From the NCBI RefSeq assembly GCF_900089455.2, contig NZ_LT907988.1:1922001-1986000 (forward strand): DNA of 64,000 bases, given 5' to 3'. The notes beneath the pieces were generated by a model. It was given only the letters and a program-made list of their open reading frames with translations. It searched no databases and was not told where the DNA came from. Position numbers and translations under genes: made by a program. This DNA comes from Orrella dioscoreae. Lineage in GTDB: Bacteria > Pseudomonadota > Gammaproteobacteria > Burkholderiales > Burkholderiaceae_B. Below are positions 34,200 to 42,941 of the stretch, one piece after another (position 1 is the stretch's first letter; each line of letters opens with the position of its first letter).

Positions 34200-34904
34200 A
34201 TGAATCTTCTTCTTTTGAGTAACTCCAGCAGCGACGCGGGCTACCTCACGCACGCGCTGCCCTGGATCAGCGACCTGGTCGCCGGCCTGCCCGAGGGGCC
34301 CGCGCTTTTCCTGCCCTACGCGGGTGTCACCCGCAGCTGGGACGACTATGCCGACCTGGTGGCGGGGGCGCTCGCGCCCGCCGGCATCGCCGTGCAGTCG
34401 CTGCATCGCGAGGCCGATGCCGCCGCCGCGGTGGCGCGCGCCGCGCTCTTCATCGTCGGGGGCGGCAACACGTTCCAGCTGCTCGCGCAGGTGCGCCAAC
34501 TGGGCTTGCTGACCCAGATCGCCCGCCGCGTGCGCAGCGGCCAGGCGCGCTACCTGGGCTGGAGCGCGGGCGCCAACCTGGCATGTCCCACCATCCGCAC
34601 CACCAACGACATGCCCATCGTCGACCCGGGCGGCCTGGACGCGCTGAACCTCGTGCCTTTCCAGATCAACGCGCACTACACCGAGGCGCATCCGCCCGGC
34701 CATCGCGGCGAGACGCGCCGCCAGCGGCTGGCGGAGTTCTGCCGCGTCGATCCGGTCACCCCGGTCGTGGGCCTGCCGGAAGGCACGGGCCTGCACGTGC
34801 TGGATACGCGCGTTGCGGTGCTGGGCGGCCAGCCCGCCGTGTTGTTGCAGGGCGATGCGCCGCTGCGTGAACTCACCGCCGACACGCTGGAGGTCCAGGC
34901 ATGA
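34200..34904 (+). CDS. pepE: Peptidase E (alpha-aspartyl dipeptidase)
   Basis: This S51-family serine peptidase has 234 residues. The nucleophile lies in GWSAGANLACPTI, preceded by FIVGGGNTFQLL; both are hallmarks of PepE. Known members cut N-terminal aspartate from dipeptides in the cytoplasm. Placement in an operon with DUF1177 and AroM suggests a specialised substrate rather than general peptide turnover. Its stop overlaps the next start by four bases. Confidence 0.92.
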   Translation: MNLLLLSNSSSDAGYLTHALPWISDLVAGLPEGPALFLPYAGVTRSWDDYADLVAGALAPAGIAVQSLHREADAAAAVARAALFIVGGGNTFQLLAQVRQLGLLTQIARRVRSGQARYLGWSAGANLACPTIRTTNDMPIVDPGGLDALNLVPFQINAHYTEAHPPGHRGETRRQRLAEFCRVDPVTPVVGLPEGTGLHVLDTRVAVLGGQPAVLLQGDAPLRELTADTLEVQA

Positions 34905-35833
34905 AGCAGGTCATCGACGTCATTGAAATGCTGTCCTCCGCCCACGTCACGGGCGAGCAGGTGGCCCAGGCGCTGCGCGCGGCGGGCAACTGCGAAGTGG
35001 AAGTGCGCACGCTGGCCCGCGACGGCCTGAGCACGGATTTCCTTTCCATCGTCATTCCCGGGAGTGATCCCGAGGCGCCGCAACTGGGCATCGTCGGCCG
35101 CCTGGGCGGCATCGGCGCGCGTCCGGCGGTCACCGGTCTCGTGTCCGATTCGGATGGCGCGGTGGTGGCGCTGGCCGCCGCCTTCAAGCTGATGGCCATG
35201 GCCAATCATGGCGACGTGCTGCCCGGCACCGTGCGCATCCGCACCCACATCTGCCCGCGCGCCGGCACCCGGCCGCACCATCCCGTGCCGATGATGCGCT
35301 CGCCGTTCCCCATGCGCGAGATGATGTCCTACGAAGTGGACCCGGCCATGCAGGCCATCCTGTCGGTGGACACCACGCGCGGCAACCGCCTGGTGAACCA
35401 TCGCGGCGTGGCGCTCACGCCCGTGGCCTGCCAGGGCTGGCTGCTGCGCCTGCCCGAGACGCTGCTGGACGTGCTGGGCTGGGTCAGCGGCGAGCTGCCG
35501 GTGACGCTGCCGCTCACCATGCAGGACATCACGCCTTATGAAAACGGCCTGTATCACGTGAACTCGCTGATGCAGCCCGCCATCGTCACCGATGCCCCGG
35601 TGGTGGGCGTGGCGCTGACCGCCCAGACCACGGTGCCGGGTTGCGCGACGGGCGTCACGAACGCCTATGACGCCGACGTCGCGATGCGCTTCTGCATCGA
35701 GGCCGCCAAGCTGTACGGCCAGGGCATCCTGACGTTCGTCGACGAGGCCGAGCAGCAGGCATTGCTGGCGCGCTATGGCTCGATGGCGCATCTGCAGACG
35801 TTGGGCAACGAGCCCGTCGCGGAGGCGCGATGA
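34901..35833 (+). CDS. DUF1177 family protein
   Basis: This 310-residue cytoplasmic protein is recognised as DUF1177, a family without known function. It begins MKQVIDVIEMLSSAHVTG. It contains a His/Arg/Cys-rich stretch (RTHICPRAGTRPHHPVPMMRSPFP) and several glycine-rich loops that look like an enzyme core. ATGA overlaps on both sides tie it to pepE and aroM. Co-occurrence with AroM and peptidases is a recurring family context as far as I recall. An enzyme acting on a small acidic or peptide-derived molecule is a guess. Confidence 0.82.
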   Translation: MKQVIDVIEMLSSAHVTGEQVAQALRAAGNCEVEVRTLARDGLSTDFLSIVIPGSDPEAPQLGIVGRLGGIGARPAVTGLVSDSDGAVVALAAAFKLMAMANHGDVLPGTVRIRTHICPRAGTRPHHPVPMMRSPFPMREMMSYEVDPAMQAILSVDTTRGNRLVNHRGVALTPVACQGWLLRLPETLLDVLGWVSGELPVTLPLTMQDITPYENGLYHVNSLMQPAIVTDAPVVGVALTAQTTVPGCATGVTNAYDADVAMRFCIEAAKLYGQGILTFVDEAEQQALLARYGSMAHLQTLGNEPVAEAR

Positions 35834-36513
35834 GCGCCCCGCGCCGCGTCGCGTTCTTCACCATCGGGCAGTCGCCTCGCATCGACGTGGTGCCGGAAAT
35901 GGCCGAGGTGCTGGGCGCGCATGTGCGCATCGACGAGTTCGGCGCGCTGGATGACCTGGACGCCGCCGCCATCGCGGCGATGGCGCCGCGCTCGGGCGCC
36001 TATCGCTTCGCCACGCGCATGCGCGACGGCAGCCAGGTCGAGCTCGACAGCGTGCTGGCCGAGGAGCGGCTGGAACGCGTGATGGTCGACGCCGACGCGC
36101 TGGGCTACGACGTGCTGGTGCCGCTGTGCACCGGCACGGCCATCGCCACGTTGCGCACGCTGGTGCTGGAGCCGCAGCAGGTGGTGGACCACGCGCTGGC
36201 GGGCATTGCGCGCCATTGCCGGAAAGTCGGCCTGATGGTGCCGCTGGCCAGCCAGCTGGAAGGTTTTCACATGGTGTGCGAGCTGCCCTGCGCCAGCCGC
36301 CTGGCGCATGCCTCGCCCTATGAGCCCGATCGCGCGCGTGCGCTGGCACGCTTTGCCGACGCCGGCCGCGAGCTGGCCGACTGCGATCTCATCGTCATGC
36401 ACTGCATGGGCTACGCCTCGTGGATGCGCGAAGCCGTGGCGCAGGCCAGCGGCCGCCCGGTATTGCTGTCGAACCGGCTCGTCGCGCAGTCGCTGGCGCA
36501 ATTGCTGGAATGA
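35830..36513 (+). CDS. AroM family protein
   Basis: This 227-residue protein has the length of E. coli AroM (225). The N-terminus is FFTIGQSPRIDVVPEM, and the central CTGTAIATLRTLVLEPQQ is followed by VMHCMGYA, a Cys pair arrangement like that of Asp/Glu racemase-fold enzymes. E. coli aroM is named only from its place beside aroL; its function is not established. Here it is coupled to DUF1177, which argues for a role in the same pathway rather than aromatic synthesis. Confidence 0.82.
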   Translation: MSAPRRVAFFTIGQSPRIDVVPEMAEVLGAHVRIDEFGALDDLDAAAIAAMAPRSGAYRFATRMRDGSQVELDSVLAEERLERVMVDADALGYDVLVPLCTGTAIATLRTLVLEPQQVVDHALAGIARHCRKVGLMVPLASQLEGFHMVCELPCASRLAHASPYEPDRARALARFADAGRELADCDLIVMHCMGYASWMREAVAQASGRPVLLSNRLVAQSLAQLLE

Positions 36514-36633
36514 AACGCTCGAACCGTTTGCTCGCATAACAACAAGGCTGCACAAGCAAGGGGAAGGATCGGGAGACATCGCCGTTGCCCCATTCCGTCA
36601 TTCAGATCTGATCAGTCAGTAGGAGTTCTTTTC

Positions 36634-37623
36634 ATGTTCACGCAAGTCACCCGCCGCGCCGTTCTCGCCATGAGCCTGGCCGCCGTTTTCGCCGCCACCC
36701 CGGCCGCTGCCGCCGAGGCCTGGAAGCCGACCAAGCCCGTGCGCCTGCTGGTGGGTTTCGCCCCCGGCGGTTCCGCCGACACCCTGGGCCGCCTGCTGGC
36801 CGAGCCGCTCTCCAAGCAACTGGGCGCGCCCGTGGTGGTGGAGAACCTGGCCGGCGCCGGCGGCAACATCATGGCGCAACGCCTGGCCACCTCGGCCGCC
36901 GACGGCTACACCATCGGCATCGGCGCAGCCGGCGCCATGGCCATCACCTACGCCATCAACGCCCAGGGCACGCGCTACAAGCCCGCCGACTTCACGCCCA
37001 TCACCCTGGCCGCGACCCAGCCCAACGTGGTGCTGGTGAACGCCGACGTGCCGGCCAACAACCTGGAAGAACTGAAGGCCTATTTCCAGAAGACGCCGAC
37101 CGCCACCTATGGCACCGCCGGCGTCGGCATCTCGAACCACCTGATCGCCGAAACGCTGCTGCACCGCCTGGGCGTGAAGGTCGAGCACGCCGCCTACCGT
37201 GGCGCCGCGCCCGTCATCACCGACCTGCTGGGCGGCCACATCGTCATGACCGTGGACAACATCTCCACCGCCGCGCCGCTGGTCAAGGACGGCAAGGTCA
37301 AGGGCCTGGCCGTGACGTCGCTGGTCCGTTCGCCGCAGCTGCCCAACGTGCCGACGGTCGACGAGCAGGGCCTGAAGGGCTTCGACATGCCGACCTGGCA
37401 GGGCGTGTTCGCGCCTGCCGGTCTGCCCGCCGAGATCCTGGCCGCCTACGAGCAGGCGCTGCAGGCCGTGCTGGCCCAGCCGGAAACGGCGCAGAAGATG
37501 GCCGGTCTGGGGTCCGAGCCGGTCAAGGGCGTGACTTCCACCGCGTTCGAAGCCTTCCTGGAGAAGGACCGCGCGCAGTGGGCCGATATCGCCAAGGCCG
37601 CGAACATCAACCTGTCGCAGTAA
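36634..37623 (+). CDS. Bug-family (TctC) periplasmic binding protein
   Basis: This tripartite tricarboxylate transporter binding protein has 329 residues. The signal peptide is clear (AVLAMSLAAVFAATPAAAA). The family motif PVRLLVGFAPGGSADTLGRLLAEPL starts the mature part. AGGAG precedes the start. No TctAB permeases are nearby, as is common for the expanded Bug family in Bordetella and relatives. It lies 120 bases after aroM; that gap holds a TCAGATCTGA palindrome (36602-36611). It ends at a strong terminator, so it may belong to the same regulon as the IclR operon. Ligand unknown. Confidence 0.92.
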   Translation: MFTQVTRRAVLAMSLAAVFAATPAAAAEAWKPTKPVRLLVGFAPGGSADTLGRLLAEPLSKQLGAPVVVENLAGAGGNIMAQRLATSAADGYTIGIGAAGAMAITYAINAQGTRYKPADFTPITLAATQPNVVLVNADVPANNLEELKAYFQKTPTATYGTAGVGISNHLIAETLLHRLGVKVEHAAYRGAAPVITDLLGGHIVMTVDNISTAAPLVKDGKVKGLAVTSLVRSPQLPNVPTVDEQGLKGFDMPTWQGVFAPAGLPAEILAAYEQALQAVLAQPETAQKMAGLGSEPVKGVTSTAFEAFLEKDRAQWADIAKAANINLSQ

Positions 37624-37649
37624 TCGGCCACTCGCTGCCCGACGTGCGC

Positions 37650-37687
37650 ATCGGCCCCGGCAATGGCTTGCCGGGGCCGATTTTTTT
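37650..37687 (+). terminator. Intrinsic terminator
   Basis: ATCGGCCCCGGC (37650-37661) pairs perfectly with GCCGGGGCCGAT (37670-37681), followed by seven T residues. It ends the IclR/Bug region and separates it from the convergent enolase operon. Confidence 0.92.
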
Positions 37688-37717
37688 CATCGCGCCGCGT
37701 CTGGAGGCGGCCTGCGG

Positions 37718-38860
37718 TCAGACGTAGCAAGGCCCCTCGATCAGCGGATGCGCCTTGATGAAATCCAGGTCCAGCTTCAAGCCCAGGCCGGCACCTTCGC
37801 GGGGCGCGACGCAGCCCTGCGCGTCCAGTTCATAGGGCAACTGGTCGGCCATCTCGTCGCGGAAGGGGTTGAGCCCCGTGACGTCGCCTTCGAAGTAGCC
37901 GGGGTTGTCCACCGCACACAGGAAATGGATGGATGTCGCCATGTTGATGGCGGTGGCCGAGGTGTGCGGATTCACCGTGAGCTTCCGTGCGCTGGCCATG
38001 GCGGCGATGCGCATGGCTTCGGTCACGCCGCCCGTCTTGGACAGGTCGGGCTGCACGAAGCGCACGGCGCCGTCCTGCAGCAGCGGGCCGAATTCATAGC
38101 GCGTGTAGTGGTTCTCGCCCGCGGCCAGGGGCGTGCGGCCCAGCGCGGCCGCGCAGAGGTAGGCCTCGCGGTCCCAGGCGGGGAAGGGTTCCTCCAGCCA
38201 GCCGATATCCAGCTCGTCGTAGGCCGGCATCACGCGGCGCACGTCGTCCAGCGTATAGCCGGTGTTGGCATCGACCAGCAGTTCGATCTCGTCGCCCAGC
38301 GCCTCGCGCACGGCGCGCACGCGCGCCACGTCGCGGCGGGCCGTGTCGCCCACGCGCAGCTTCAGCGCGCGGTAGCCCTGCGCCACCAGGCCGTGCGCCT
38401 CTTCCACCAGCGCGGCGGGTTCCTGCCAGCCCAGCGCGATGCCGCCTGCATAGGCCTTGATGGGTTTGGCCGAACCGCCCAGCAGGCGGTACAGCGGCCA
38501 GCCTGTTTCCTGCGCGCGCAGGTCCCACAGCGCCAGGTCCAGGCCGCTCAGCGCCAGCGCGGCGGCCGCGCCCATGCCGTGGCTGGCCAGTTGCATGCGA
38601 TAGACACGTTGCCAGACGCCTGCGACGTCCAGCGCGTCCATGCCCACCACCAGTTCGCGCAAGGTCGTATCGATCAGCCGGGCGATGGCGCCGGGGCAGC
38701 GGCCGTGGTGCGCCTCGCCCCAGCCGACGTGGCCCTGGTCGGTTTCCACGCGCACCAGCACGGCGTCGCGCTTGACGCTGCGGCCGATGCCCAGGCGCAC
38801 GGACTTCTCGGGCGGGACGGGAAAGGAAATGGGCACGGCGCGGATGTCTGCGATCTTCAT
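37718..38860 (-). CDS. Mandelate racemase / muconate lactonizing enzyme family protein (KxR type)
   Basis: This enolase-superfamily enzyme has 380 residues. Metal ligands are visible: Asp in LLVDANTGY, Glu in WLEEPFP and Glu in LAAGENHY. The acid/base lysine motif is YRALKLRVG, that is KxR where many relatives have KxK. The opposite face has His in TVNPHTSAT and Glu in YFEGD. It should abstract a proton alpha to a carboxylate. It is the last gene of the GntR-linked operon and differs clearly from the other enolase in it. Substrate unknown; an acid-sugar dehydratase is the most likely class. Confidence 0.88.
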   Translation of the reverse strand: MKIADIRAVPISFPVPPEKSVRLGIGRSVKRDAVLVRVETDQGHVGWGEAHHGRCPGAIARLIDTTLRELVVGMDALDVAGVWQRVYRMQLASHGMGAAAALALSGLDLALWDLRAQETGWPLYRLLGGSAKPIKAYAGGIALGWQEPAALVEEAHGLVAQGYRALKLRVGDTARRDVARVRAVREALGDEIELLVDANTGYTLDDVRRVMPAYDELDIGWLEEPFPAWDREAYLCAAALGRTPLAAGENHYTRYEFGPLLQDGAVRFVQPDLSKTGGVTEAMRIAAMASARKLTVNPHTSATAINMATSIHFLCAVDNPGYFEGDVTGLNPFRDEMADQLPYELDAQGCVAPREGAGLGLKLDLDFIKAHPLIEGPCYV

Positions 38861-38880
38861 GTTGCCTCTTCGATGTGGGG

Positions 38881-39837
38881 TCAGCCGTGGATGGCGGGAT
38901 TGACGAGGTGGCGGGGCCGCTCGCCGCGCAGGATGGCCAGCATCTGCTCGGCCGCGCCCATGCTCATGTTGCGCATGCTGGTGGCGGTGATGCCCGCCAC
39001 GTGCGGCGTCAGCAGCAGGTTCGGGCAGTCGCGCAAGGGGTGGTCCAGCGCCAGCGGCTGGACCGCGTGCACGTCCAGCGCCGCGCCGCCCAGGCAGCCC
39101 GCGCGCAGCGCATCGCCCAGCGCCTGCGCGTCGACGATGGGGCCGCGCGCCACGTTGATGAGCAGGGCGCCGGGCCGCATGCGCGCAATCGCCCGCGCAT
39201 CGATCATGCCGCGCGTGGCCTCGGTCAGCGGGCAGCACAGCACGACGATGTCGGCGCGCGCCAGAAGGTCTTCCAGGGATGCGGCTTCGACGCCCTCGGG
39301 CAGGGTGTCCGGGTGCGGCGTGACGCCCAGCACGCGCAGGCCCAGCGCCTGGGCCTTGCGCGCCAGCTGGCTGCCGATGGCGCCCAGGCCGATGATGCCG
39401 CAGGTGCTGCCTTCGATTTCCTGCGTGTCGTCGGCCAGCGGACGCGCGACGGCCCAGCCCTCGCGGCGCATCAGGTCGTCCATGCGCGCCACCCGGCGGC
39501 GCAGCGTCAGGATGGCCGACAGCGCGTACTCGACCACGGCCGTGGTGTTCGAGCCGGGAACGTTGGCCACCGGAATGCGCCGCGCGGTGGCGGCCTCCAC
39601 GGGAATCATGTCCAGGCCCACGCCGTGGCGCACCACGCCGCGCAGGCGCGGCGCGTTCTCGAAGATGTCAGGCGGCAGCATGGCGCGCACGATGATGCCC
39701 TCGGCTTGCGCGGCCAGGCGCTTGAGGGTGTCCGGCGCGGTGTCGGGCGCCAGCACCAGCCGGGCGTGCGGCGAGAGCAGGGCGCGGGCGTCCGGGTGGA
39801 TGGGGTTGGTCAGCAGGATGGCGGGTTGATCGCTCAT
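38881..39837 (-). CDS. D-isomer-specific 2-hydroxyacid dehydrogenase
   Basis: This NAD(P)-dependent dehydrogenase has 318 residues. The Rossmann motif is GIIGLGAIGSQLARKAQALG. Catalytic residues are seen as Arg in NVARGPIVD, Glu/Asp in ALDVHAVQPL and His in LTPHVAGIT. It interconverts a 2-oxoacid and a D-2-hydroxyacid in the cytoplasm. It sits between the FAH-family gene and the second enolase gene with gaps of about 20 bases, so it probably handles an intermediate of the same pathway. It resembles hydroxypyruvate/phosphoglycerate-type members but the substrate is open. Confidence 0.9.
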   Translation of the reverse strand: MSDQPAILLTNPIHPDARALLSPHARLVLAPDTAPDTLKRLAAQAEGIIVRAMLPPDIFENAPRLRGVVRHGVGLDMIPVEAATARRIPVANVPGSNTTAVVEYALSAILTLRRRVARMDDLMRREGWAVARPLADDTQEIEGSTCGIIGLGAIGSQLARKAQALGLRVLGVTPHPDTLPEGVEAASLEDLLARADIVVLCCPLTEATRGMIDARAIARMRPGALLINVARGPIVDAQALGDALRAGCLGGAALDVHAVQPLALDHPLRDCPNLLLTPHVAGITATSMRNMSMGAAEQMLAILRGERPRHLVNPAIHG

Positions 39838-39858
39838 GGTGGGCTCGTGAATCGCCGC

Positions 39859-40758
39859 CTATCCGGCGGCGGCAATGACAGGATTGGAAAAACCGCCCAG
39901 GCCCGCGATGCGCAGCGTCACGGTCGTGCCGGGCGCCAGCCAGCGCGGCGGCGTGTGCGCGCCGGCGACGCCGGCAGGCGTGCCGGTGGCGATCACGTCG
40001 CCCGGGTCCAGGGGCATGCGGGCCGAGATATGGGCGATGAGCTCGGCCAGGCCGAACAACATGCGCGAGGTCGACGAGCGTTGCAGCACGTCGCCGTCCA
40101 CGTCCAGGCCGATGTCCAGCGCCATGGGGTCGCCGGCCGCGTCAGGGGTGGTCAGCCACGGTCCGAGCGGGCCCGAGGTGGGCTGGTTCTTGCCGCGTAC
40201 GAAGCCGCCGTCGGCCTTCACCAGCGCGGTGGCGCTCACGTCGTTGAACACGGCATAGGCGCACACATGCGACAACGCGTCTTCGCGGGACACCCGCAAG
40301 GCCGGCTTGCCGATGACGGCGGCAAGCTCGGCCTCATAGGTGACCTGCTCGACGCCGGGCGCCAGCACGATGGCCTCGCCCGGTCCGATCACCGTGCGGC
40401 CCGATTTCACGAACACCGCCGGCTCGCCCGGCGGCGTCATGTTCCGCTCGGCCAGGGCATCGGTGTAGTTGAAGGCCGCGCCCACGATCTTGCCCGGGCG
40501 GGGCAGGGGCGCGGCCAGCCGCAGCCCGGCCAGCGGCCGCCAGGCCTCGGGCGGGGGCGCCAGTGACTGCAGGCGCTGGCCCACTTCCGCCAGGCCCCGC
40601 TCGACCCAGGCCAGCATGTCGGGCCGCAGCCCGTCCAGCACGGCCACGCACGCGGGATGCGCGCCGTCCAGCACGCGCGCCTGGCCGCCGTCGGGATCGC
40701 CTTGCAGCCAGCCCGGGACGATGACGCCGTCCTCGCGATGAAAGGAGACGAAGCGCAT
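39859..40758 (-). CDS. Fumarylacetoacetate hydrolase family protein
   Basis: This FAH-domain enzyme has 299 residues. The metal-binding core reads FVKSGRTVIGPGEAIVLAP, then VTYEAELAAVIGK, and SRMLFGLAELIAHISARMPLDPGDVIATGTPAGV. The N-terminal 60 residues are a small lead domain. Members cleave C-C bonds of diketo-acids or hydrate/decarboxylate oxo-acids. In an operon with two dehydratase-like enzymes and a dehydrogenase, cleavage of a diketo-deoxy sugar acid is plausible but inferred. It starts two bases before the stop codon of the upstream enolase gene's spacer, that is, tightly coupled. Confidence 0.88.
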   Translation of the reverse strand: MRFVSFHREDGVIVPGWLQGDPDGGQARVLDGAHPACVAVLDGLRPDMLAWVERGLAEVGQRLQSLAPPPEAWRPLAGLRLAAPLPRPGKIVGAAFNYTDALAERNMTPPGEPAVFVKSGRTVIGPGEAIVLAPGVEQVTYEAELAAVIGKPALRVSREDALSHVCAYAVFNDVSATALVKADGGFVRGKNQPTSGPLGPWLTTPDAAGDPMALDIGLDVDGDVLQRSSTSRMLFGLAELIAHISARMPLDPGDVIATGTPAGVAGAHTPPRWLAPGTTVTLRIAGLGGFSNPVIAAAG

Positions 40759-40760
40759 GC

Positions 40761-41903
40761 TCAGGCCACCCGGTACTTGTCCAGCACCTCGCGCCGGACC
40801 TCGATGCCCAGGCCCGCGCCGGTCGGAATCCGCACGACGCCGCCAGTCTGCACGATGGGCTCGGCCGACAGGAAGTCGCGGAAGGGGTTCTCGCATTGCT
40901 CGAATTCCAGCAGCGGCGGCATGGGCCGGTAGCTGGGCGGCTGGTCGGGCAGGGCGGCCAGGAAGTGCAGCGTGGCGGCCAGGCCGATCGCCGAGCCCCA
41001 GGCATGCGGCACGCATTCCACGCCGTGCGCGGCGGCCAGCGTGGCGATCTTGCGGCATTCGCTGATGCCGCCCGCCGCGCACACGTCGGGCTGGATGATG
41101 TCCATGGCCTTGCGCGAGACCAGGTCCCGGAAGCCCCAGCGGGTGAACTCGTTTTCGCCGCCGGCCACGGCCATGTCCAGCGCCCGCGTCACTTCCACGT
41201 AGCCGTCCACGTCCTCGGGGGAAATCGGCTCCTCGAACCATTCCACGTTCAGCTGTTCCAGCTCGCGGCCCAGGCGGATGGCCTGCGGCACCGTGAAGCA
41301 GTGGTTGGCGTCCACCATCAGGCGCACATCGTCGCCGACGGCGCGGCGCACCGCGGCCACGCGTTCGATGTCCAGCTTGGGCGAGCCCAGGCCGATCTTC
41401 ATCTTCACGGCGGTGAAGCCCTCGGCGGCATAGCCCTGCGCCTCCTCCACGGCCTCCTCGATGAGACGGTCCATGTCGATGAAGTACAGGCCCGTGGCGT
41501 AGGCCTGCACCTCGGTGCGATAGGCGCCGCCGATCAGCTTGTGGACCGGCTTGCCGCACACCTTGCCGATGATGTCCCACAGCGCGATGTCGATGCCGCT
41601 CAGGGCCGAGATCGACATGCCCTTGCTGCCATAGTCCTTGATGCGGTTGTACAGGTCCTCCCAGATCACCTCCACGTCGAAGGCGTCGCGGCCGATGAGG
41701 CGCGGCGCGTACTGGCTCTCGATGAAGGCGCGGGCGACTTGCGAGGGGCCGTAGCATTCGCCCCAGCCCACGACGCCGTCCTGGGTCTCGATCTCGACGA
41801 TGCACGAGCCGCGGGTTTTGTAGAGCCAGCCGCGCGACGACGTGAAGGGACGCTCGACCGGCGCGCTGACGACATGGCAGGTCACTTTCTTGATGATGCT
41901 CAC
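40761..41903 (-). CDS. Mandelate racemase / muconate lactonizing enzyme family protein (KxK type)
   Basis: This enolase-superfamily enzyme has 380 residues. It has the KxK motif (TAVKMKIGLG), metal ligands in LMVDANHCF, WFEEPISPED and VAGGENEF, and a His in CVPHAWGSA. GWGECYGP near residue 47 and SALSGIDIALWDIIGK near 105 are family marks. As far as I recall, the overall pattern resembles D-galactaro-1,4-lactone cycloisomerase of Agrobacterium. A sugar-acid or lactone substrate is therefore reasonable but unproven. It is the second gene of the operon, eight bases after the Bug gene. Confidence 0.88.
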   Translation of the reverse strand: MSIIKKVTCHVVSAPVERPFTSSRGWLYKTRGSCIVEIETQDGVVGWGECYGPSQVARAFIESQYAPRLIGRDAFDVEVIWEDLYNRIKDYGSKGMSISALSGIDIALWDIIGKVCGKPVHKLIGGAYRTEVQAYATGLYFIDMDRLIEEAVEEAQGYAAEGFTAVKMKIGLGSPKLDIERVAAVRRAVGDDVRLMVDANHCFTVPQAIRLGRELEQLNVEWFEEPISPEDVDGYVEVTRALDMAVAGGENEFTRWGFRDLVSRKAMDIIQPDVCAAGGISECRKIATLAAAHGVECVPHAWGSAIGLAATLHFLAALPDQPPSYRPMPPLLEFEQCENPFRDFLSAEPIVQTGGVVRIPTGAGLGIEVRREVLDKYRVA

Positions 41904-41910
41904 GGATGCC

Positions 41911-42888
41911 TCACTGGGGTTTGGAAGATTGCTTGAAGACCTTGCTGCCCACTTCGTTCAGGGCGCCCTGCACGGCTTGGATTTCCTTCTCCAGCGCGTC
42001 GCCGGTCAGGTCGTCCACCACGAAGCCGTTCTGGTCGGCGAAGGCGAGGAACTTGGGACTCTGGATGGCCTTGCGGAAGGCCTCGATGAGGCGCTGGCGC
42101 ACCGGCTCGGGAATGCCTGCGGGCGCGACGACATAGGCCATCTGCACCAGCGGGCCATAGGGGAAGGCGTCATGCCCGGCCTCCTTGAAGGTCGGCACGT
42201 CGGGCAGCACCTTCAGGCGCTGCGTGTCGAACACCGCCAGCGGCTTCACATAGCCCGCGTCGATCTGGCCGCGGCTTTCCGAGGGCTTGAGCACGGCGGC
42301 CTCGATCTGCTTGCCCGACAGGTCGGCGATCACGCGCGAACCGCCGGGATAGGGCACGTTCACGTAGCCCACGCCCGCGGCGCGCGCGGTCATCTCGGCG
42401 AAGATGTGGTTCAGGTTGTTGGTGCCGGGCGTGCCGATCGACACCTTGCCCGGATTGGCCTTCATGTGGGCCAGGAAGGCGTCCACGTCGGCCGGGCCGT
42501 CCTTGGGCACCAGCAGCATCAGCGGGTCGATGGAGACGCGGGCGATGTGGGTGAACTGCTCGTTGCGCAAGGGCGTCATCTTCTGCGCGATCTGCGCCAG
42601 CGTCGAGCTGGTGCCCATGCCCAGCACGTAGCCGTCGGCGGGGGCGTTGGCGACCTTGGTCAGCCCGATCGCGCCGGTGGCGCCCGGCGCGTTCTCGACC
42701 ACCATGTTGATGCCGCTCTCGGACAGGATCTGCTGCAGCGCGCGCGCGGCGATGTCGTTCGAGCCGCCCGCGTTCCAGGGCACGATGTAACGGATTTCGC
42801 GGTTGGGGAAGTTGCTGTCGGCGGTCCAGCCCAGCGCCGGGGCGCCGATCAGGCAAGCGCCAAGAATTGCCTTTTTTATCAAGGACAT
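41911..42888 (-). CDS. Bug-family (TctC) periplasmic binding protein
   Basis: This binding protein has 325 residues. The signal peptide is KKAILGACLIGAPALGWTA. The mature start NFPNREIRYIVPWNAGGSNDIAARALQQIL is the Bug pattern. It heads the catabolic operon and so probably captures the operon's substrate, perhaps a sugar acid or its lactone. No permease genes are linked. A strong promoter with an embedded dyad lies just upstream. Confidence 0.92.
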   Translation of the reverse strand: MSLIKKAILGACLIGAPALGWTADSNFPNREIRYIVPWNAGGSNDIAARALQQILSESGINMVVENAPGATGAIGLTKVANAPADGYVLGMGTSSTLAQIAQKMTPLRNEQFTHIARVSIDPLMLLVPKDGPADVDAFLAHMKANPGKVSIGTPGTNNLNHIFAEMTARAAGVGYVNVPYPGGSRVIADLSGKQIEAAVLKPSESRGQIDAGYVKPLAVFDTQRLKVLPDVPTFKEAGHDAFPYGPLVQMAYVVAPAGIPEPVRQRLIEAFRKAIQSPKFLAFADQNGFVVDDLTGDALEKEIQAVQGALNEVGSKVFKQSSKPQ

Positions 42889-42941
42889 GTTTGTCTCCTC
42901 TGTGGGAATGCCAGATGCCTGGCTTGTGGTGTTCTGGGGTC

